DNA from: Mesorhizobium sp. WSM4306
GTDB lineage: Bacteria; Pseudomonadota; Alphaproteobacteria; Rhizobiales; Rhizobiaceae
Length of the DNA stretch: 64,000 bases
Reading direction: 5' to 3'
Assembly (NCBI RefSeq): GCF_007003975.1
Contig: NZ_VFTC01000021.1
Coordinates: 57,716-121,715 of the forward strand
Position numbers and translations under genes: made by a program
Shown: one piece after another, positions 52,818 through 62,192 of the stretch
Position numbering within the stretch: the first letter of the stretch is position 1
How the letters are laid out: each line of letters starts with the position of its first letter
Notes under the pieces: generated by a model
Seen by the model: the letters and a program-made list of their open reading frames with translations, nothing else
Told to the model about the DNA's origin: nothing
Database searches by the model: none

Positions 52818-54047
52818 CTATTGCTGCGGTGTCTCCGTCTCGGCGCGGATCAGTTTGATGTCGGCGCCCGCCGCCCAGGCGCCGATGTCCTCGCGCCGCA
52901 ACGCCGCCGCCATCATGTCGGGAAACAGGTCCGGCGTGCAGGCAAAGACCGGTATGCCGAGTGCGGCGACCGAGGCCGACATTACCGGATCATAGCCCGG
53001 CCGGCCCTGATCGGTCAGCGCCAGCAGAACCACGACATTGACGCCGGACCGGACCAGCGCCGCCAGTCGCCGCAGCAAGTCCTGGCCATTGCCGCCTTCA
53101 TAAAGGTCGGTGATCAGCACGAAGTGGGATTTGGTCGGCCGCTCGATGCGGTCGGCGCAGTAGGCGACCGCCTGGTTGATGTCGGTGCCGCCGCCGAGCT
53201 GCACGCCAAACAGCACTTCGACGGGGTCGCTGAGCTCCTCGGTCAGGTCGACGATGGCCGTATCGAAGCAGACCAGCTTGGTGCGCACCACCGGCAGCGA
53301 GGCCATGACAGCGGCGAAGATCGAGGCATAGATCACCGAGCTCGCCATCGAGCCGGACTGGTCGACGCACAGCACCACCTCGTCGAGATCGACAAGCCGG
53401 CGCTGCTTGCGCATGAAGCCGACGAGTTTTTCCGGCACGATGGTTTTGTGCTCCGGCTGGTAGTGTCGAAGATTGGCCGAGATGGTGCGCGGCCAGTCGA
53501 TGTCGCATTGGCGCGGGTGGTTGGTGCGCCGCGAGCGGTCGAGCGCGCCGCGGATCGCCTCGGCGGTCTTCTGCTCCAGCCGCTGCATCAGCTTGGCGAC
53601 GATGTCGGCGATGATGGTGCGGGCAATGTCCTTGGTCTTGGCCGGCATCACCGAGCGCAGCGAAATCAGGTCGGCGACCAGATTGACGTCGGCCTCGATT
53701 GCCTTGAGGAATTCCGGCTCCATCAGCATCTGCTTCAGGTTCAGCCGTTCGAAGGCATCCTTCTGCACGATCTGGACGACCTGCGCCGGAAAGAACGATC
53801 TGATATCGCCCATCCATTGCGCCACACGCGGCGCCGAGCGGCCGAGCCCGCCGCGGCGCTTGCGCGGGTCGGCATCGGCACTGGCGCCGTCGCCGTAAAG
53901 CGCATCGAGCGCCGACGACAGTTTTTTGTCGGCGCTGGAAAGGGCTGAGGAAGCCTCGTCATCGGCGCCGATCGCCAGCCGCCAGCGGCGCTCGCGTCCG
54001 CCATCGGCCGATGGTGCGGAGTCTTCCCCGTTTGTTTCGTCATCCAT
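52818..54047 (-). CDS. VWA-domain protein (CoxE-like) of a MoxR/SWIM cassette
   Basis: A 409-aa cytoplasmic protein. An N-terminal helical region (about 1-210) leads into a von Willebrand A domain with an intact MIDAS motif DQSGSM (229-234), the GGGTDINQAV loop and ITDLYEG. The VWA domain typically binds a partner or substrate through a divalent metal, driven by a MoxR AAA+ ATPase, which is encoded two genes upstream. ATG 54047 has GGCGGAG seven bases upstream; a GTG at 54053 overlaps the DUF5682 stop (GTGA) and is an alternative. It is the last gene of the cassette and converges with clpV. Confidence 0.88.
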   Translation of the reverse strand: MDDETNGEDSAPSADGGRERRWRLAIGADDEASSALSSADKKLSSALDALYGDGASADADPRKRRGGLGRSAPRVAQWMGDIRSFFPAQVVQIVQKDAFERLNLKQMLMEPEFLKAIEADVNLVADLISLRSVMPAKTKDIARTIIADIVAKLMQRLEQKTAEAIRGALDRSRRTNHPRQCDIDWPRTISANLRHYQPEHKTIVPEKLVGFMRKQRRLVDLDEVVLCVDQSGSMASSVIYASIFAAVMASLPVVRTKLVCFDTAIVDLTEELSDPVEVLFGVQLGGGTDINQAVAYCADRIERPTKSHFVLITDLYEGGNGQDLLRRLAALVRSGVNVVVLLALTDQGRPGYDPVMSASVAALGIPVFACTPDLFPDMMAAALRREDIGAWAAGADIKLIRAETETPQQ

Positions 54048-54049
54048 CG

Positions 54050-56302
54050 TCACGCTCCGCCCGCCAGCAGGGGCCTAAGCTTTTCCAGATGCCGGCGCCA
54101 GCCCTCGCCGCCATCCGGGGCCGGCATCAGTCCGGCCGGCAGCCGTGCGGTGCGGCCGAGCACGGCCTCGATCAGCCGTCGGCGCTCCATGCTGTCCAGA
54201 TTGGAGAAGACGCGGCGCAGCAACGGCAGATGCGCGATGAAGGCCTCCTCGTCGAGGAATTTGAGCCAGGCATCGACAGCGCCGCGCAGGCCCTCGTCAT
54301 AGATCAGCCGTTGGCCGGCGGTGCTGAAGAAGCCTTCGAAGAATCCCGCCGCCTGCGCCACCGGCGTTCCCGGCGACAGCCTGCGCCCGAGCAGTCCGGC
54401 GGCGTCCTCGGCCGACAGCTGGCCAGCTTCGTAGAGCAGATGCGCGGCGCAGCCGGCGAGCACCGCCGTCGAGCGCTGCCCTTCGAGCACTCCTGTCAGC
54501 CCGTTGCGCCAGGCATCGAGCACGCCTTCGCCAGGCTCGACCAGGCGTATCGCCGCATCCGCCTTGCGCACCGCGCCGACCAGCGTCGTTGCCGCCTGCT
54601 CGTCCAGGTCGCGCACCGCATAAGGCAAGGCGATTGCGCCCTCGACGATCAGCCGTTCCAACAAACCGGACAGCCGGTTGGTTTCGGTCTTGCGCGCCTC
54701 GCCGTAACGGATGATGTCGGCAAGCGGCGGCACCGAGGCCAGGATTTCGAGGCATTCGCTGCTGTGCGCGGCGCGCGCCTCCAGCGCCGCGAGGCCGGCG
54801 CTCGCGGCCTCCGACAGATCCGCCGTGATGGCGCTCTGGACCAGTGCGGCAAGCGTGTCGAGGCTGACTGCGGCGCCGAGCATCTGGATCAGGCGGCCAT
54901 TGGCGGCCTTTTCGATGGTCGGGCCATAGATCAGGTTCTCGACCAGGCGCACGGCATATTCCGGCTCCCAGGCCAGCGTCCACTTTTCGCGAAAGGTGCC
55001 GCGGCTGCGACCGGCGTCGGCCAACCTGCCCCATTGCACGCCGAGCACGTTCAGCCGGTGCAGCAATGTCGAGCGAAACAACCCGCTTTCGCTGCGCAAA
55101 TCGACGGACAGTTCGCGCTCCAGCGCCTCCGGCTTCAGCCGTGCCGCCTTCTGGTTGCGCTGCAGATCCTCGATCAGCGGCGCCAGCGGGGTGTCGGGCG
55201 GAATCTCGCCGACATCCGCGCCCAGGAGCAACTCGGCCTCGACCAGCGCCCACAGCAGTGCCTCGCCGTTGAACAGCGCTGCGATCGCGGCGTCGCGCAA
55301 TTCCTCGAAGCCGGGTTTCGGCCGCTCGCGAATGGCAGCCAGTGTGCGCGCAAGCCGCTCGGCTTCGATCAGCGATGCCGTCGAAACCAGGTGGCCCTTC
55401 GCCCGCAGCACCGCCGCGATCATCGCCAGCCACAGCGTCGCTGCGTCGCGCCGGCCGCGCGTGCGCCACAGATGCTTGCACCAGCCCGGCGCGACGACGC
55501 CGGCGCCGTAGCCATAGCCCAGTGCCAGCCGCGGTCCGGTCCATGGCGCCCAGGTCATGATGCTCTTGCGCCGGGCAATTCCCTTGATCAGGGCCTGGTC
55601 GTTTTTCTGCGTGTGCGCGGCCTGCAAAGCCGGCACGTGCCACGCGCCACAGACGACGGCGATCGGTCCATCGAATTCCTTGCGCGCGGCGGCGATTTCC
55701 AGCCGCATATGCGCCTCACGCTTGGCCTCGAACGGTGCGATCGTGCCTTCGCCATCGCGCAGCGTCGTCATCGCATCGGCGATGGCCGCGAAGATCGGAC
55801 CCGGCTGCGGGTTCTGCTCGATGATGTCGGCCCACCAGCTCTCGCCGTCCTCATAGCCGGCGGCCTGAGCCAGCGTGCCGATCGGATCGCGATGCGACGC
55901 CGCCTCGCCATCCTCGCCATCCTCGCCGGTGAGCTCGGCCGCATCGGCGTCGTCCGTCGTGTCGACGTTGTCGGTTGCTGGCGGGGTGAACCGCGCCGAC
56001 GACGGCAGGTCGATGAACCGCAGCGCTGCCTTGTTCTCCACCGCCCATACTGCCGCTTGGTATTCCGGCGAGAACTCGGCGAACGGCCAGAAGCTGGTCG
56101 CGGCCGGATCGTCCTCGGGGTAGCAGAGCAGCGCCACCGGCGGCTGCATTTCCGGACGCGCCAACAGCGGCAGCAGGGCGGACGCATCGCTCGGCCCCTC
56201 GATCAGCACGGCGACCGGCTGCAGGTCGCGCAGCGCCTGCACCAGGCTGCTGGCGGAGCCAGGCCCGTGATGGCGGATGCCGAAATAGGCGACGTCGCTC
56301 AT
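54050..56302 (-). CDS. DUF5682 family protein
   Basis: A 750-aa protein starting SDVAYFGIRHHGPGSASSLVQAL and followed by VLIEGPSDASALLPLL and an IAVVCGAWHVPAL block near residue 235. These His/Glu-containing motifs are the DUF5682 hallmarks and are reminiscent of the TraB/EreA/ChaN-like fold, which includes hydrolases; that link is inference. The C-terminal 450 residues are helical. It stands between the MoxR ATPase and the VWA protein, 4 bases from the former. The probable role is a catalytic or effector component of the AAA+/VWA complex. Confidence 0.82.
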   Translation of the reverse strand: MSDVAYFGIRHHGPGSASSLVQALRDLQPVAVLIEGPSDASALLPLLARPEMQPPVALLCYPEDDPAATSFWPFAEFSPEYQAAVWAVENKAALRFIDLPSSARFTPPATDNVDTTDDADAAELTGEDGEDGEAASHRDPIGTLAQAAGYEDGESWWADIIEQNPQPGPIFAAIADAMTTLRDGEGTIAPFEAKREAHMRLEIAAARKEFDGPIAVVCGAWHVPALQAAHTQKNDQALIKGIARRKSIMTWAPWTGPRLALGYGYGAGVVAPGWCKHLWRTRGRRDAATLWLAMIAAVLRAKGHLVSTASLIEAERLARTLAAIRERPKPGFEELRDAAIAALFNGEALLWALVEAELLLGADVGEIPPDTPLAPLIEDLQRNQKAARLKPEALERELSVDLRSESGLFRSTLLHRLNVLGVQWGRLADAGRSRGTFREKWTLAWEPEYAVRLVENLIYGPTIEKAANGRLIQMLGAAVSLDTLAALVQSAITADLSEAASAGLAALEARAAHSSECLEILASVPPLADIIRYGEARKTETNRLSGLLERLIVEGAIALPYAVRDLDEQAATTLVGAVRKADAAIRLVEPGEGVLDAWRNGLTGVLEGQRSTAVLAGCAAHLLYEAGQLSAEDAAGLLGRRLSPGTPVAQAAGFFEGFFSTAGQRLIYDEGLRGAVDAWLKFLDEEAFIAHLPLLRRVFSNLDSMERRRLIEAVLGRTARLPAGLMPAPDGGEGWRRHLEKLRPLLAGGA

Positions 56303-56306
56303 GACC

Positions 56307-57386
56307 TCAGATCGCTGCGTTCAGCGCCGCGTAATAGCCGGCATAATCGGGACGCTTCTTGAGCACCGTTTCGAGATATTCCTCCAGCACCACCTTGTCC
56401 TGCACCGGGTCCTTGATGACGGCGCCGACAAGGCTGGCGGCGAGGCCTTCGGCGCCGAGCTTGCCGCTGTCGAACCACGCCGCCTGGCTGAGGCCGCCGA
56501 CCATGGTGGCGATCGCCTCGGCGGTCGATAACGAGCCCGAAGGCGTCTTCAGCGTCACCTTGCCGTCAGCGGTGGCGCCCGAGCGCAACTCGCGGAAGAT
56601 GGTCAGCACGCGGGCGATCTCCTCGCCGACATTCTTAGGCACCGGCAGGTCGAGGCCGCCGGCCATCTCGTCGACCCGCTTGGCCACGATCGCCACCTCT
56701 TCGGCCATGTCTTCAGGCAGCGGCAGCACCACCACGTTGAAGCGGCGCTTGAGCGCTGAGGACAGTTCGTTGACGCCCTTGTCGCGGTTGTTGGCAGTGG
56801 CGATGATGTTGAAGCCGCGCTGGGCGTAGATCGAGGTGTTGAGTTCCGGGATCGGCATCATCTTTTCCGACAGCACGGTGATCAGCGTGTCCTGCACGTC
56901 GGAGCCCATGCGGGTCAGCTCTTCCAGCCGGCAAAGCTTGCCGCTCTCCATGGCGCGATAGAGCGGCGTCGGCACCAGCGCCTCCTGGCTCGGCCCCTTG
57001 GCCAGAAGCTGCGCATAGTTCCAGCCATAGCGAATCTGGTTCTCGTCGGTGCCGGCCGTGCACTGCACGATCAGCGTGGAATTGCCCATGATGGCGGCGG
57101 CGAGATGTTCCGACACCCAGGACTTGGCGGTGCCGGGAACGCCGAGCAGCAGCAGCGCGCGGTCGGTGGCGAGTGTCGCGACGGCGGTTTCCATCAGCCG
57201 GCGGCGGCCAACATATTTCGGCGATATCACGGTGCCGTCGCTTGCCTTGCCGCCCAAGAGATAGGTCAGCACGGCCTTTGGCGACAGGCTCCAGCCCGCC
57301 GGCTTCTGCCGGTCGTCATTGCGCGCCAGAGCCTGCAGTTCAGCGGCATAAGCCTGCTCGACGGGGAGGCGGATGGCTGCGTTCAT
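56307..57386 (-). CDS. MoxR-type AAA+ ATPase
   Basis: A 359-aa AAA+ protein with Walker A GVPGTAKS (82-89), ELTRMGSDVQDTLITVLSEKMMPIPE in the Walker B/sensor region (Glu-rich helix-2 insert), ANNRDKGVNELSSALKRRF as sensor 1/arginine finger. This fits the MoxR class of remodelling ATPases that act with VWA partners. The N-terminal 60 residues are not part of the AAA core. It is 19 bases after the DUF5691 gene. Confidence 0.92.
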   Translation of the reverse strand: MNAAIRLPVEQAYAAELQALARNDDRQKPAGWSLSPKAVLTYLLGGKASDGTVISPKYVGRRRLMETAVATLATDRALLLLGVPGTAKSWVSEHLAAAIMGNSTLIVQCTAGTDENQIRYGWNYAQLLAKGPSQEALVPTPLYRAMESGKLCRLEELTRMGSDVQDTLITVLSEKMMPIPELNTSIYAQRGFNIIATANNRDKGVNELSSALKRRFNVVVLPLPEDMAEEVAIVAKRVDEMAGGLDLPVPKNVGEEIARVLTIFRELRSGATADGKVTLKTPSGSLSTAEAIATMVGGLSQAAWFDSGKLGAEGLAASLVGAVIKDPVQDKVVLEEYLETVLKKRPDYAGYYAALNAAI

Positions 57387-57405
57387 TGTGCTGTTCTCCG
57401 ATTGC

Positions 57406-58845
57406 TCATGTGTTGGGTCCAGGCCCGGTCAGGGCTGCGTTGAGGCGAAGGAAAGCGAGCGAAGCGGCCGCCGGCGGCATGCCGGCCGCGACAATGTCGC
57501 CGATCAGTCGTTCCGCTGTCGCCGCAGTGGCAAGAAAGCCTATCGTTTCCAGGGCGTGGTCTGCGCTTCGCTTCGCGGGCTCGTCGTTTCCCGCAACCTT
57601 GGAGCGCAGTGCCGACAGCGCCTTGCCATTTGTCAGATCGCCCCATTCAAGCCAGCTTGCCTCGGCGCCTTCCACCAGGTTGAGCGCTTCAAGATTCTGC
57701 GCGTCCTTCAGGATCTGCCTGATCAGAGTACGCTTCCTGCCGCTGTCCAGACGCAACATGAGGTGGAAGACGAAAAGCGCCGACTTGCCGCCCTCGGCGG
57801 CCAGCGTATCCGCCATCTGCGCCACCGTGGCATCGCTGCCGGACACCGCGACCATCCGAACGAGAGACAGATCGGCTTTGTCGTCGACACCGAACTGCCA
57901 TGACCCGATGAAATCGGATTCTGTTTTACCGAAGCGCGCGGCAAGATCGACCAGGTAACAGCTTGCAAACAGGTCGACGCGCCGACTTTCTTGGGCAGCC
58001 GACTTCAGCTTTGCCGGCGTGTAGGTGGTGCGGCGGCGGATGAAGCCGGATTTGCCTTCTGCGATGAAGGCGGCGAGTTCGGCAACGGGATCGTCGGCTC
58101 CGCCATCGCCGGCGCGGCCGTGCTCGCCCAGCCTTGCCAGCAGCCGCCCTGCCAGTTCCTGCACCTTGCCGGAGCGGTCGCCGGCCAGGCTTTTCAGGAA
58201 CGGCGCATCCGCGGGCGTCAGGCCGAAATGCATGAGTTCGATCAGCGCCAGCCGGACCTCCGCCGGTTCGCCCGGCGCCTTGGTCTCAATCAGCGAACGG
58301 GCCGCCGCCGGATCGCGGCGGCGCATCTCGCCCAGCGCGATGCGGCGCGCGGCGGGATAGAAGTCATCCCAGTTCTGCGCCGTCAGCTGCTCCTGCGGGG
58401 CAATCCTCGGCCCCTCCAAGCTGGCCTGCCAGTCGATCCATGGCGCATACACGTCGGGGCTGTTCTGGTCTGATGCCGAGGGCATCCAGTCCATCGGATG
58501 GAGCACGTAGCCCCGGCTGGCGACAAGCGTCGCGACGCGCGACTTGCGCCGCGCATCGGCGGCGTTCTTCAGGGCAGCCCGCAACAGTGGCCGCAGACGC
58601 TCCGGCAGCAGCGGCAAGCCAAGCCTCGGCAGCGGCGGACGGCTCTTCAGCGTCTTCGGCGCGGCAGGCCGCAAGCCGACGTCGAGCGCCTGCGCGGCGA
58701 TCGCCAGCAGCCGCCGCTCCCGCTCGTCCGGGCTTGCGCCGCCGGCAAGTTCCTTCCACGCGGCCGGCGCCAGATCGAATGTGGTCCCGCCGGTGATCCA
58801 GCAGTCGCGCATTGTCGCCAGGCCGGCCTGCTCGAGTTCGTTCAT
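57406..58845 (-). CDS. DUF5691 family helical-repeat protein
   Basis: A 479-aa soluble protein with no membrane segment. It has LGLPLLPERLRPLLRAALKNAADARRK, the GYVLHPMDWMPSAS motif and FYPAARRIALGEMRRRDPAAARSLIE, all characteristic of DUF5691 proteins, which travel with SWIM and MoxR genes. The C-terminal half is rich in Leu/Ala helices of HEAT-like spacing. ATG 58845 overlaps the SWIM gene stop (ATGA). Its role is unknown; a scaffold or substrate-recognition part is plausible. Confidence 0.8.
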   Translation of the reverse strand: MNELEQAGLATMRDCWITGGTTFDLAPAAWKELAGGASPDERERRLLAIAAQALDVGLRPAAPKTLKSRPPLPRLGLPLLPERLRPLLRAALKNAADARRKSRVATLVASRGYVLHPMDWMPSASDQNSPDVYAPWIDWQASLEGPRIAPQEQLTAQNWDDFYPAARRIALGEMRRRDPAAARSLIETKAPGEPAEVRLALIELMHFGLTPADAPFLKSLAGDRSGKVQELAGRLLARLGEHGRAGDGGADDPVAELAAFIAEGKSGFIRRRTTYTPAKLKSAAQESRRVDLFASCYLVDLAARFGKTESDFIGSWQFGVDDKADLSLVRMVAVSGSDATVAQMADTLAAEGGKSALFVFHLMLRLDSGRKRTLIRQILKDAQNLEALNLVEGAEASWLEWGDLTNGKALSALRSKVAGNDEPAKRSADHALETIGFLATAATAERLIGDIVAAGMPPAAASLAFLRLNAALTGPGPNT

Positions 58846-60254
58846 GACAGATCGAGCCTCCCGAAGCCGCTTTGCGCGGCCAAGAGATCCAGCCGAGCGC
58901 CGTTCCACAGTGCTGCGGTTGCCGCGAGATCGAGGCCAAGCACGGTCTGATCGACGGTTCCGGCGACCGGCAGGGCGATCCCTTGCGGATCGTGCGCTGC
59001 TTGCCACCAGGCAGCGCCGCGCTCATCGAGCAGGATGGCGCCGGCCGGCAGCATCAGCGGACAGTCGGTGGACCAGGGGGCTACGTCCTGTTGCGATGCA
59101 TGGGCCGCGAGCGGATCCCTGATTGCGCCGGGCCCGAAATCGGGCCAGGCGCCGGACCCGACATCGCCCTTGCGCTCCGCCACCAGCGCGCGGAGCGGCT
59201 GGCGCGCCGGATAAAACGCCAGCCTTGCATCGAACCTGTCGCCGGGCGTGAACGCCGCCGAGCGGCGGCCGGCCGAGGCGGGAAAGAAATCGAGCAGCAG
59301 CGCAAATTGCGGCGCCGGGCTCTTGAGGTCGAGCAGCCATGTCGAATGGCTGACAAGGCCGTCGCGGCGGGTCTCGATCTTCTCGCCGATGACTTCCCAA
59401 TGGCTGTCGACCTGTTTTGCATCGGGATTGGTCAGCACCTGGTCACGAGTTTCTGACGCCGACACCAGCCGCTTCAGTTCGGGATCGTCGGGCGCGGAAC
59501 GCCAGGCCTTGGCCAGCAACACCAGTTTACCGAGCTCGCGGATCGCCGCATCCGGCCGTTCCTCGCTGCGCAGCGCCATCAGCCGCGCCGGGATTTCGTC
59601 GATGCGTCCGGCAAGCGCCGTCGCCTTCATGTCGACCAGTCTGGCGGCGATCCGGCGGCAGCGCTCGCTGCTGGCATCGGCAAAGGCGGAGAGGCCGAGC
59701 CGCAGCTGATCGGCGATCCACTGGTCGAGTTCGTCCAGCGCTCCCGCCACCGCGGTCCGCGTGTCTTCCGCCCGTTTGCGCTGCGCCGCCTCGCGGCGCT
59801 CCGCTGCGGCAGCGTCCTCGATTGCGGTGTCTTCGTCGGGCTGCGAGGCCTCGCCGATGCTCTTGCCGGACGCGCCGGTCCCAGTGCCCGGCTTTGCATC
59901 AGCCGGCTGGGCTGCCGTCTTCCTGCGCCGGCTGAGCCAGTCATTCACCCATTCCGGCGTCGATTCGGCTGCAGTGAAGCTGGCCGGCGCGGTGGCGGCG
60001 ATCCACATCAGCGCCAGCGTGTGCTTGCACGGAAATTTTCGCGACGGGCAGGTGCATTTGTAGCCGTGGTCGCCGGTGTCGACCACGGTGCGATAGGGGT
60101 TGGAGCCGGAGCCCTGGCACTCCCCCCAGATCAGCGCCTGCTGCTCGTTCTTCTCCAGCCTCGGCCAGTTCGAACGCTTGGTCAGCTTCGAGGCGGCGCT
60201 CAGCGACGCCTGATCGGGGGCCAGCGCCTCGATGGTTTTCAGGTCGAATTCCAA
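58842..60254 (-). CDS. SWIM zinc-finger protein of the MoxR/VWA cassette
   Basis: A protein of about 470 aa. Near the N-terminus is a complete SWIM motif CxCx6CxH (CTCPSRKFPCKH; Cys67, Cys69, Cys76, His78), preceded by IWGECQGSGSNPYRTVVDT. The SWIM element binds zinc and, in other proteins, DNA or protein partners. A Pro/Ala/Asp-rich linker and Arg/Glu-rich helices follow, then a C-terminal globular part. The start is uncertain: no ATG fits. I choose TTG 60254 with GAGAGG six bases upstream; a TTG at 60281 is also in frame. This is the first gene of the cassette. Confidence 0.83.
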   Translation of the reverse strand: MEFDLKTIEALAPDQASLSAASKLTKRSNWPRLEKNEQQALIWGECQGSGSNPYRTVVDTGDHGYKCTCPSRKFPCKHTLALMWIAATAPASFTAAESTPEWVNDWLSRRRKTAAQPADAKPGTGTGASGKSIGEASQPDEDTAIEDAAAAERREAAQRKRAEDTRTAVAGALDELDQWIADQLRLGLSAFADASSERCRRIAARLVDMKATALAGRIDEIPARLMALRSEERPDAAIRELGKLVLLAKAWRSAPDDPELKRLVSASETRDQVLTNPDAKQVDSHWEVIGEKIETRRDGLVSHSTWLLDLKSPAPQFALLLDFFPASAGRRSAAFTPGDRFDARLAFYPARQPLRALVAERKGDVGSGAWPDFGPGAIRDPLAAHASQQDVAPWSTDCPLMLPAGAILLDERGAAWWQAAHDPQGIALPVAGTVDQTVLGLDLAATAALWNGARLDLLAAQSGFGRLDLS

Positions 60255-60352
60255 GCCGCGCCTCTCGTCACCCCAAATCAATGCCTGGCATCAGTATAGG
60301 GTGCCGTTTGTGAAGGATTGTTGTGGCTCCGGCAAGACGAAGATGGCGCAGA

Positions 60353-60892
60353 TCAATAGAGCGGCGTTGCCATGTGCCGGGGCGTTGGCCATTCCGTCGT
60401 GACGCCCGGCTGCACCGGCCGTTCGAGATAGGTCGACAGCACGACATAGCTTCGCGTCGAGGTGACGCCGGGCGTTTCGTAGAGACGCGCCAACAAGCCT
60501 TCGAGCGCCCTGGTGTCCTCGGTGCGGACCTTGAGCAACATGCAGGTGTCGCCGGCTACCGAATGGATCTCTTCAACTTCCGGGTATTGGGAAACGGCCA
60601 TCAGCTCCGGCGTCTTGCCCCAGCCCTTGGTATCGATATGGACGAAGGTGAGCAGCGGCTTCTTCACTGCCTTGGGGTCGATGATCACGGCTGTGCCACG
60701 GATGGCGCCGCTGCGCCGCAGGCGCTTCACCCGCTCATGCGCCGCCGGTGGCGACAGGCAGACGCGTTCGCCAAGTTCGGCGTAACTGATCGTTGCATCC
60801 TCGACCAACACGCCTAATATTTTTCGGTCGATCGCGTCGAGCTCGCGGGCGGCTACCTTGTTCTGCAGAACACCATCTGTTTCTTCATCCAT
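60353..60892 (-). CDS. Lrp/AsnC family transcriptional regulator
   Basis: A 179-aa regulator: N-terminal winged helix (about 17-75; LDAIDRKILGVLVEDATISYAELGERVCLSPPAAHERVKRL) and a C-terminal RAM ligand-binding domain (about 85-165) with VHIDTKG, VEEIHSVAGDTCMLLKVR. Such proteins sense amino acids. It is divergent from, and 48 bases from, an MFS exporter gene, the usual arrangement for a local regulator. AAGGA lies about 8 bases before the ATG. The open frame continues upstream over the MFS gene as a shadow. Confidence 0.92.
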   Translation of the reverse strand: MDEETDGVLQNKVAARELDAIDRKILGVLVEDATISYAELGERVCLSPPAAHERVKRLRRSGAIRGTAVIIDPKAVKKPLLTFVHIDTKGWGKTPELMAVSQYPEVEEIHSVAGDTCMLLKVRTEDTRALEGLLARLYETPGVTSTRSYVVLSTYLERPVQPGVTTEWPTPRHMATPLY

Positions 60893-60940
60893 AACGAAAT
60901 TCCTTGTTGTCGCAGAATTTAATTCGGCCACTATGCCGAT

Positions 60941-62119
60941 ATGACGAACACACATCAAGCCGCAACGCTCCCAACAACAGCACCGATCCCGGCTCTGGCC
61001 TATCTCCTGACCGGCTGCATCGCCGTTATCGGCTCGAACTCGCTGGTTCTGGGTCCGATCGCCCCGGCAGTGGCGGCATCCTTCGGCACCAGCGTGCCGG
61101 CGGTGATGGCCGCGTCGGCTGCCTTCGGCCTCGGCACTTCGGCCAGCGCTTTGTTCCTCGCCCGTTATATCGACGGCGTCGGCGCCCGACGCATGCTGCA
61201 GGGCGCGCTGCTGTTGCTGGCGGTTGCACTTCTCGCCAGTGCGCTGGCGCCGACGGTGATCGCGCTGGTCGCGGCCCAGGCGGTCGCCGGCATCGCCGCC
61301 GGCGTCGCCATGCCGGCGATCTACGCCAGTGCGGCGGCCATCGCGCCGCCCGGCCGCGAAAGCGGCACCATCGGCGTCGTGCTGACCGGCTGGACGGTTT
61401 CCATGGTGGCCGGCGTTTCGCTGTCGGCCGTGCTTGCCGATCTCGTCCATTGGCGCGCCGTCTTCGCCGCGGTGGCGGTGCTCTCAGGACTTGCGCTCGC
61501 CGCTCTGTCGATGACCTCGCTCAGTGACGTCAGGAAGAGCGGCCCGGCGCCGACGCCGTTCGGTGCGCTCGCCATTCCCGGCATCGTGCCGTTGCTCATC
61601 GCCTGCACCGCTTTCATGACCGCTTTTTACGGCGTCTACGGCTATCTCGGCGACCATCTGCACCAGGATCTCGGTGAGCCCGTCAGCGCAAATGCGCTTG
61701 CCGCTCTCGCCTACGGCGCCGGCTTCGGCACGGCCGCCTTTCTCGATGGCGTCATCGATCGCATCGGCGCGCGCCGCGTCATGCCTTTCGCCTATCTGCT
61801 GGTCGCCGCCGTCTATGTCGCGATCGCGCTCGCAAGCAGCAATTTCGCGCTGATCCTGGCCATGATCGCCATTTGGGGCCTTGCCAATCATTTCGGCCTG
61901 AATGTGCTGGTGATGCGCCTCACCGCGCTCGATCCGTCGCGCCGCGGCACCATCATGGGCCTCAACAGTTCGGTCACCTATCTCGCGGTGTTTATCGGCA
62001 CCACCAGCTTCGGGCCGCTTTATTCGACATTCGGCTTTGCCGCCTGCGCGATTGTCGCCGCCGTGCTGATGCTGATCGCGGCCGCGGCGGGGACCTGGCG
62101 TTCGCCCATCAGATCGTAG
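60941..62119 (+). CDS. MFS transporter
   Basis: A 392-aa membrane protein with about 12 hydrophobic segments and the loop 2-3 motif ARYIDGVGARRML, a diverged MFS motif A (GxxxDRxGRR). Sequence and size suit the DHA1-type drug/metabolite exporters (AraJ/PbuE-like). Because the divergent gene is an Lrp-type regulator, I infer export of an amino acid or similar small metabolite. Confidence 0.88.
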   Translation: MTNTHQAATLPTTAPIPALAYLLTGCIAVIGSNSLVLGPIAPAVAASFGTSVPAVMAASAAFGLGTSASALFLARYIDGVGARRMLQGALLLLAVALLASALAPTVIALVAAQAVAGIAAGVAMPAIYASAAAIAPPGRESGTIGVVLTGWTVSMVAGVSLSAVLADLVHWRAVFAAVAVLSGLALAALSMTSLSDVRKSGPAPTPFGALAIPGIVPLLIACTAFMTAFYGVYGYLGDHLHQDLGEPVSANALAALAYGAGFGTAAFLDGVIDRIGARRVMPFAYLLVAAVYVAIALASSNFALILAMIAIWGLANHFGLNVLVMRLTALDPSRRGTIMGLNSSVTYLAVFIGTTSFGPLYSTFGFAACAIVAAVLMLIAAAAGTWRSPIRS

Positions 62120-62192
62120 GCCGATGCGGCAAAGCTTGCATCCCCATCCCGTCCTTCGCTAGAGGTTCGGCTCACCGTGCGAGCCAAGCCAG

